DNA from: Stenotrophomonas sp. SAU14A_NAIMI4_8
GTDB lineage: Bacteria > Pseudomonadota > Gammaproteobacteria > Xanthomonadales > Xanthomonadaceae
Length of the DNA stretch: 64,000 nt
Direction of reading: 5' to 3'
Assembly (NCBI RefSeq): GCF_003086695.1
Contig: NZ_CP025999.1
Coordinates: 3,982,344-4,046,343 of the forward strand
Positions 35,997 to 44,900 of this stretch are shown here, piece by piece. The position numbers were made by a program, and so were the translations under genes. Under the pieces are notes generated by a model. The model saw nothing but the letters and a program-made list of their open reading frames with translations, ran no database searches and was not told the origin of the DNA. The first letter of the stretch is position 1. Each line of letters opens with the position of its first letter.

Positions 35997-38900
35997 TCAG
36001 CGGTCCGCGCGGTCAACGGTGGCCGGTGCAGGCAGTACCTGCACCTGCACCCGGTCGGCCCACCCGTCTGGCAACCGCGCCAGCACGGCCTGCTGCAGCA
36101 CGCGGCCGCGGTCTGCCGCCAACGCTTCCTGGCCCGCCTCGGCACGCACCTGCAGCACCCCGCCCTGGCGGGCCTGCAACGCGCTGGCCGCCTGCACCAG
36201 TACCGCCTCGTTGCCAGGTGCCAGTTCGGCGCGGCCCGGTACGAACAGTGCAGGACCGAACTCCAGCCGCAGGGCCGGACGACCGCTGTCGAACCGTGCA
36301 TCGGGCAGCTGCACGCCGAAGTCGAAGCGTACCGGCAACCCCGGGGTGATCCGCCGCAGCAGCGGGTTGCGCGTGGTGAAGCGCGCGTCGGCCGGCAGCG
36401 TGGTCGGGTCCACCTTCAGGATGAAGTTGCGCCCACGTGCCTGGCCGCCGTTGATGCCGACCAGGTGGTAGCGGCCGAAGGCATCGGTTTCCATCACCAG
36501 GCCTTCCACCGATGCCACGCGCACGCCGGGAATGCCGCGCTCACCGTCATCCTGGATGCCGTTGCCGTTGCGGTCTTCGAACACGCTGCCCAGGATCAGG
36601 CTCTCGTCCAGCAAGGGATCGCCCACCACCTCTACATCGGCCGACGCCACGTTGCCGATGCTGGCGTTGACCGCATCCACCGCGGTCACCCGGTTGGTGT
36701 GGATGCCCTGGCCCACGCCAGCCCCCACGCGCAGGTAGTACACCAGCGTGGCGCGGCCACCGGCGGCGATATCCACCTGTTCCACCCGCAGCGGTGAACG
36801 CGCGCTCACGAACGCGGCGTTGTCCAGGTCGCGGGCCTCGAAGCCCTCCTGCACGAAGGTGAAGCCGGCCGGCAGCGTATCGACCACGTTCACGCCCAGC
36901 GCGTCCACTTCGCCCAGGTTTTCCACGGTCACCACGTAGCGCACCAGCTCGCCCACTTTCACCGTGCGCTGCGCCGTCTGCTTGGTCAGGCGCAGCACGG
37001 CACCGCTGGCGGTGACGGTGATGTTCACCCGGCCATCGGCGCAGACCGGGGTCGGAATGGAGACGTCGCAGATGTTGTAGGTGAAGGCATCCTGGCCGCT
37101 GTAGCCGACGAAGGCGGTGTAGATGCAGACGCCGTCGGTGCAGCCCAGGCGGCCGTAGCGCGGCGCGGCCAGCACGCGCAGCGAACGCGGGTTGATCGGC
37201 GCGCCGCTGGTGCTGATGTTGTCCAGCAGCGAGATCGTGACCGGTTCACCATCGGGCGTGGTCACGGTCTCATCCACCACTTCCACGGCGTTGGCCTGCA
37301 CCTGCACCGTCACGCTGGCGGTACCGCACTGCACCGGCGCGGCCTGCGTGCAGACGGTGTAGGCGAAGGTGTCACTGCCGCTGAACGTGGCCGCCGGCGT
37401 GTAGCGCACACTGCCGTCGGCCAGTACTGCGGCCGTGCCCGAGGTGGGCGCAGTGCTGATGGTCACGGCCACCGACGCCGGCACCACCGGGCTGCCGGCG
37501 ACCAGGTCGTTGGCCAGCACCGCCACCACCACCGGGCTGTCCTGCGGCGTCGTAGCGGTATCGTCGGCGGGCTGCACGGTGCTGCCCGCCGGTGGGTTGG
37601 CCAGGGTCACCGTCACCGTACCGATGTCGCAGACGCTGGGCTGGCTGACCAGGCAGATCTGGTAGGTGGTGGTGTAGGTGGCGCCGGCCACACCGGCGGC
37701 AACGTCCACGCTGCCATTGGCCTGGATGGTGATGGCCGTGGTGTTGGTGGGGGTCAGCTGCACCGTGGTCGGGTCCAGCGCGGCGCCGTTGAACGTGTCG
37801 TTCACCAGCACGTTCAACACTGCGGTGGCGCCGGTGGCCGGCACATCGGCAATCGCATCATCCACCGCGACCAGGGTGCCACCCGCGGCGCTGACCGTGA
37901 TGGCCAGTGTGGCGGTATCGCACACGCCGGCATACGGCGCGGGCAGGCACAGCTGGTAGATGAAGGAATCGTTGCCGGTGTAGCCTGCGTTGGGCGTGTA
38001 GGTGTAACTGCCATTGGCATTGAGCACCACGGTGCCCTGCGCCGGTGCGGTCACCAGCGAGAACACCGAACCGCCGCCGGCGTTGTCATTGCCCGCCACG
38101 CTGCCGCTCAGCGCCTGCCCGGCCGGCGTGGTGGCCACGTCGTTCACCGCGTCCGGACGTACCAGCACCAGTGCCGTAGCCTGCGCGCAGTTGCCCGTGT
38201 TGCTGGCTTCGCAGATCTGATAGGTCAGGTTGAGCGCACCGGCCGCGGCACTGCCGGCGATGGTGATGATGCCGTTGGCATCGATGCTGACGCCTGCCGG
38301 AGGTGCGACCAGGGACACCGTGACCTGCGCCGGCTGCACCGGCACGCCATTGATCAGGTCATTGCCCAGCACCGACGGCGTGGACCCGCCCGCGCCAGGC
38401 AGGGTGGGCGTGCCACTGAAGTTGTCGCTCACTGCCTGAAGGGTCGTGGCGCTCACGGTCACGCTGACCGACCCGGTGTCACAGACATTGAGGTTCGGTG
38501 CCGGCAGGCAGACCTGGTAGGTGAAGGTATCGGTGCCGGTAAAGCCCGGGTTCGGGGTGTAGCTGATGGTGTTGTCACCATTCACCACGGCGGTGCCGTT
38601 CAAAGGCGCAACGATCACCGTGAACACCGGGTTCAACGGCAGCGTGTCGTTGGCGGCAACGTTCAGCACGGTGGTGCCGGTACCGGCCGACAGCGTGTCA
38701 TCGGCCGCGTTCGGGCGCACCGCCACCAGTGCGGTGGCCTGCGCGCAGTTGGTCGGCACCGCGTTTTCGCAGACCTGGTAGTTCAGCGTGGTGGCGACCG
38801 GAACCAGACCCGCAGCGACGGTGATGACGCCGCTCGGGCTCATGCTGTAGCCGGTGGGCGGCGTGATCAGCGTGGCGGTTACCGGCGTGGTACCCGGCAC

Positions 38901-41900
38901 GATGGGCGCACCGTTGAAGCTGTCGTTCAACAGCACGCTGGTGGTGGTGCCGCCGGTGGCCGGCACGATGGGTGTCGCGCTGAAGTCATCGTTCAACGCG
39001 CTCACGCTGGTCGTGCCCACGTTGACGGTGACGGTGGCGGTGGAGCACACCCCCGCTGCCGGCGCGGGCAGGCAGACCTGGTAGGTGAAGGTGTCAGCGC
39101 CGGTGAAGCCCGCCGCAGGCGTGTAGCTGATGGTGTTGTCGGCGTTGACGACCGCGGCACCATTGCCCGGCGCCACCAGCACGGTCAGCGTGGGGTTGGA
39201 CGGCAGGGTGTCGTTGGCGGTGACGTTAAGCACCGTGGTGGTGCCGGCCGTTGCCGTCAGGGTGTCGTTGGCCGCAGCAGGACTGACCGCAACCACCGCG
39301 GTGGACTGCGCGCAGTTGCTGGGCACCGCGTTCTCGCAGACCTGGTAGGTCAGCGTTGCCGCAGCCGGCGGCGTGCCCGGTGCCACCGTGATCTGCCCGT
39401 TGGCAGCCATCGTGTAGCCCGCAGGCGGGGTGATCAGCGTTGCGGTGACCGGCGTGGTGCCCGGCACGATCGCAGCGCCGTTGAAGGTGTCGTTGAGCAA
39501 CACGCTGGTGGTGGTGCCGCCGCTGGCCGGTGCGATCGGCGCGGCGGTGAAATCATCGGCGTTGGCGACCAGGGTGGTGGCCGCAACGGTGAGGCTGACC
39601 GTGGCGGTGTCGCAGACGCCGGCGGCCGGTGCCGGCAGGCACACCTGGTAGGTGAAGCTGTCGCTGCCGGTGAAGCCTTCCGAGGGCGAGTAGCGGATCG
39701 TGCCGTCTGCCAGCACCGTGGCCAGGCCGTTGGTCGGCGCAACCGTCACGGTCACCACCGGGTTCGACGGCACGGTGTCGTTGGCCAGCACGTTCAGGAT
39801 GGTGCTGGTACCGGCGGCAGCCAGCAGGGTGTCGGCCACCGCGTCCGGGCTGACCGCCACCAGCGCCGTTGCCTGCGCGCAGTTGGTGGGCACGGCGGTT
39901 TCGCAGACCTGGTAGTTCAGCGTGACCGCCGCGGGCGTGGTGCCCGCCGCAACGGTGATGACGCCCGTTGCGCTCATGCTGTAGCCGGTCACCGGCGTCA
40001 CCAGCGAGGCAGCAACCGGGGTGGTACCAGGCACGATGGCCGCACCGTTGAACGTGTCGTTCAACAGCACGCTGGCGGTGCTGCCACCGGTGGCGGGTGC
40101 GATGGGCATGCCGCTGAAGTCATCGGCGAGCGCGCTGATGCCATTGGCACCCACCGTCAGGCTGACCGTGGCGGTATCGCAGACCGCACTGCCCGGCGCC
40201 GGCAGGCACAACTGGTAGGTGAAGCTGTCCGCGCCGGTGAAGCCCGGCGTCGGGGTGTAGTTGATGCTGCCATCTGGATTGACCGTGGCAGTCCCGTTGG
40301 CCGGTGCCGCCGACACGGTCACCACCGGGTTCAGCGGTGCGGTGTCGTTGGCCAGCACGTTGAGCACGGTGGTGGTCCCCGCCGTTGCGGTCAGGGTGTC
40401 CGCCACCGCTTCCGGGCTGACCGCCACGATGGCCGAGGCCACCGCGCAGTTGGTCGGCACCGCGTTTTCGCAGACCTGGTAGTTCAACGTCACTGCGGCA
40501 GGCGTGGTACCCGGTGCCACCGTGATCACGCCGGCCGGGTTCATGCTGTAGCCGTTCACCGGCGTCACCAGCGAGGCGCTGACCGGCGTGGTGCCCGGCA
40601 CGATGGCCGCGCCATTGAAGGTGTCGTTCAGCAGCACACTGGCGGTGCTGCCACCGGCCGCCGGGGCGATCGGCGCCGCAGTGAAGTCATCGCCCAGGGC
40701 GCTGAGCGTGGTGTTGCTGACGGTGACCGTCACCGTCGCCGAATCGCAGACCGTGGCGCCGGGGGCCGGCAGGCAGACCTGGTAGGTGAAGCTGTCGGTG
40801 CCGGTGAAGCCCGCCGTCGGGGTGTAGCTGATGCTGCCGTCGGCATTCACCGTGGTGCTGCCATTGGTCGGTGCGACCGACACCGTCACCGTCGGGTTGG
40901 CCGGTGCGCGATCGTTGGCCAGCACGTTCAGTACGGTGGTGGCGCCAGCGGCAGCGGGCAGCGCGTCGGCCACCGCCTCCGGGCTGACCGCGACCACGAC
41001 GGTGGCTGCCGCACAGTTGGTCGGCGCCGCGTTCTCGCAGACCTGGTAGTTCAGCGTGGTTGCCGCCGGCGTGGTGCCCGCCGCAACGCTGATCACCCCG
41101 TTGGCCGACATGCTGTAGCCGCTGGGCGGCGCCAGCAGCGACGCCGTCACGGCAGTGGTGCCCGGCACGATGGCCGCGCCATTGAACGTATCGTTGAGCA
41201 GCACGCTGGTGGTGCTGCCGCCGGTGGCCGGCGCGATAGGCGCTGCGGTGAAGTCATCGTTGGTCGCCACCAGCGAGGTGTTGCTGACCGCAAGCGAAAC
41301 GGTTGCAGTGGCGCAGACCGTTGCCGCCGGCGCGGGCAGGCACAACTGGTAGGTGAAGCTGTCGGCACCGGTGTAGCCGGCCGTCGGCGTGTAGCTGATG
41401 CTGCCGTCGGCATTGACCGTGGTGGTGCCGTTGGTCGGCGCCACCGACACGGTCACCACCGGGTTCTGCGGTGCGGTGTCGTTGGCCAGCACGTTCAGCA
41501 CGGTCGTGGTACCGGCGGTGGCCGGCAGAGTGTCGGCCACCGCCACCGGGCTGACCGCGACCACGGCCGAGGCCGACGCGCAGTTGCCCGGCACCGCGTT
41601 TTCGCAGACCTGGTAGTTCAGCGTCGTCGTCGCCGGCGGTGATCCTGCGGCCACGGTGATCACGCCGTCGGCCGCCATGCTGTAGCCCGGCACCGTGGTC
41701 AGCAGCGAAGCGGTCACCGCCGTGGTGCCCGGCACGATGGCCACGCCATTGAACGTGTCGTTCAACAACACGCTGCTGGTGCTGCCGCCGGCCGCGGGAG
41801 CGATCGGGCTGCTGCTGAAATCATCGTTGGCCGCGGTCAGCGTCGTGGCCGCCACGGTGACGGTTACCGCCGCGGTATCGCAGACCGCCGCCGCTGGTGC

Positions 41901-44900
41901 CGGCAGGCAGACCTGGTAGCTGAAGGTATCGGTGCCGGTGAAACCAGCGCTGGGCGTGTAGCTGATGGTGCCGTCGCCATTGACGAGGGTGGTGCCGTTG
42001 CCCGCCGCCACCGATACGGTCACCAGCGGGTTCAGCGGCGCGGCATCGTTGGCCAGCACGTTCAGCACGGTGGTGGCACCGGCGGCCGCCGGCAGCGCAT
42101 CGGCCACGGCGTCCGGGCTGACCGCCACCAGCGCGGTGGCCGCGGCACAGTTGCCCGGCACCGCGTTTTCGCAGACCTGGTAGTTCAGGGTCGCCGCGGC
42201 CGGCGTGGTTCCCGCAGCAACGGTGATCACACCGCTGGCCGAGATCGTGTAACCGGCCGGCGCGGCAATCAGCGTGGCGGTGACCGGCGTGGTGCCCGGC
42301 ACGATGGGGGCGCCGCTGAAGGTGTCGTTCAACAGCACGCTGCTGGTGCTGCCACCGGTGGCCGGTGCAATCGGGCTGGCGCTGAAATCATCGTTGCTGG
42401 CCACCAGCGAGGTGGCACTGACAGTGACCGTCACCGTGGCCGAATCGCAGACCGTGCCGCCCGGCGCGGGCAGGCACAGCTGGTAGGTGAAGGTATCGGT
42501 ACCGGTGAAGCCGGCGGTCGGCGTGTAGCTGATGGTGCCATCGCCATTGGCCACGGCCGTGCCCTGGCTCGGGCCGGCACTGACGGTGACCACCGGGTTC
42601 AGCGGCGCGGCATCGTTGGCCAGCACGTTCAACACCGTGGTGGTGCCTGCGGTGGCCGGCAGGCTGTCGGCGACGGCATCGGGGCTGACCGCCACCAGTG
42701 CGGTGGCGGCGGCGCAGTTGGTCGGCACCGCGTTCTCGCACACCTGGTAGCTGAGCGTGGTTGCCGCCGGGCGCGTACCCGCGGCCACACTCACCACACC
42801 GTCGGCCGACAGGCTGTAGCCGGACACCGGCGTGACCAGCGATGCGGTGACCGGCGTGGTGCCCGGCACGATCGCACTGCCGCTGAAGGTGTCGTTGAGC
42901 AGCACGCTGGTGGTGCTGCCGCCGGCCGCCGGATCGATGGGCGTGGCCAGGAAGCTGTCATTCACCGCGACCAGCGAGGTCGTGCTGACCGTCACCGCCA
43001 CCGTGGCGGTATCACACACGCTGCCATGGGGCGCCGGCAGGCACAGCTGGTAGGTGAAGGAATCCGGCCCGCTGAAACTGCCGGTGGGGGTGTAGCTGAT
43101 GCTGCCGTCGGCGTTGACCACGGCGCTGCCATTCACCGGCGCCACGCTGACGGTCACCACCGGCGTGGCCGGTGCCACGTCGTTGGCCAGGACATTCAGT
43201 ACGGTGGTCGCACCGGCCGCGGCCGGCAGTGCATCGTTCACTGCATCCGGGCTCATCACCACCACCGCCGTGGCGGTGGCACAGTTGGTCGGCGCAGCGG
43301 TTTCGCAGACCTGGTAACCCAGCGCGACCGAGCCCGGCAAGGTACCGGCCGCGACGCTGATGACACCATTGGCGGCCATGCTGTAGCCGGACACCAGGGT
43401 GGTCAGGCTGGCGGTGACCGGGGTGGTACCCGGCACGATGGCCGCACCGTTGAAGGTGTCGTTGAGCAGCACGCTGGCGGTACTGCCACCGCTCGGCGGG
43501 ACCGCGCTGGCACTGAAATCATCATTCACCGCCACCAGTGCAGCGGCCGCCAGGGTCAGCGCCACCTGGGCGGTATCGCAGACAGCGCCGTCCGGTGCCG
43601 GCAGGCACACCTGGTAGGTCAACGTATCGGCACCGCTGGCGCCCGCGTTGGCGGTGTACTGCAGGCTGCCGCTGGTCGACAGCACCGCGCTGCCCAGGGT
43701 GGGCGGGGTAACCACGGTATACGTGGCACCGGCAGGCACGTTGTCGTTGGCGGCCAGGTCGAAGGTGCCCGGCTGGGTGCCGGTCACGCTGCCGCTGTCA
43801 TCGACGGCATCGGGCGCAACCACTACCTGCACCGCGGCGGTATCGCAGGTGCTGCCGCCCTGCTCGCACAGCGAGTAGGTGAGCGTGGTGGCACCGGCCG
43901 GCGCGTAGCTGGCCACGGTGATGATGCCATTGGCATCAATGCTGAAACCGGTGGGCGCGGCCACCAGATTGGCCGTGACCTGCAGCGGATTCACCGGCGC
44001 GCCGTTGAAGCTGTCGTTGGCAAACACCGTGGGCGTGGTGCCGCCGGCACCGGGCGCGAACACGGGGCTGCGGAAGTTGTCATCCACCGCATCAACGGTG
44101 TTGGCCACCACCGTGATCGTGACCGTGCCGGTGGCACAGACGGCCGCATCGGGCGCCGGCAGGCAGACCTGGTACTGCGCGGTCTGCGGCCCCGCCGCGG
44201 CCGGTGCATAGCTGAAGCTGCCGTTGCCCTGCAGGGTGAACGTGCCAGCGGCCGGCGGCGTGACCAGGCTGTAGGTCGCAGCTGCAGGCGCGTTGTCATT
44301 CAGGCTGACATCGCCCACCAGGGGCTGCCCGGCCGAGGTGCTGTAGCTGTCGTCGGTGGCAGCGGGCGCCACCACCAGCGCGACCTGGGCGGTGTCGCAG
44401 TTGGCGGTACCGGCCTCGCACAGTTCATAGGTCAGGGTCTGCGCGCCAGCAGCGGCGCCGGCCGGCACGTTGATCACCCCGGCGCTGGTGAAGGTGTAGC
44501 CCGGCGGCGGTGCGTTCACCAGGCTCACGCTCACCTGCGCGGCGGTCACCGCCGCGCCGTTGAACAGATCATTGCCCAGCACGCTGGGCGTGCTTCCGCC
44601 GGTCACCGGCGAGATGGCCGGCGTGCCAAAGGCATCGTCCACCGCATCGACCGTGTTGGCGGTGATGACAAAGGTGGCCGTCGCCGTCGAGCACACCGCA
44701 CTGTTCGGTGCGGGCAGGCAGACCTGGTAGCTGGCGCTGTCAGTGCCACCGCTGCCGGCGGCCGAGGTGTAGGTGAAGCCGCCATCGGCGGCCAGCAGCA
44801 GCGTGCCCTGGGTGGGGGCGACCAGCACGCTGAATTCCGCACCGGTACCGGTGCTGTCATTGCTGGCCACCGAACCGGTCACGGCCTGGCCCGACTGCAC

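Noticed and set aside
35997..36300. Functional OmpA peptidoglycan-binding domain at the end of the giant protein
   Set aside because: Strand and helix pattern is suggestive but the characteristic Asp/Arg ligand motif is not clear, so it is only called OmpA-like.
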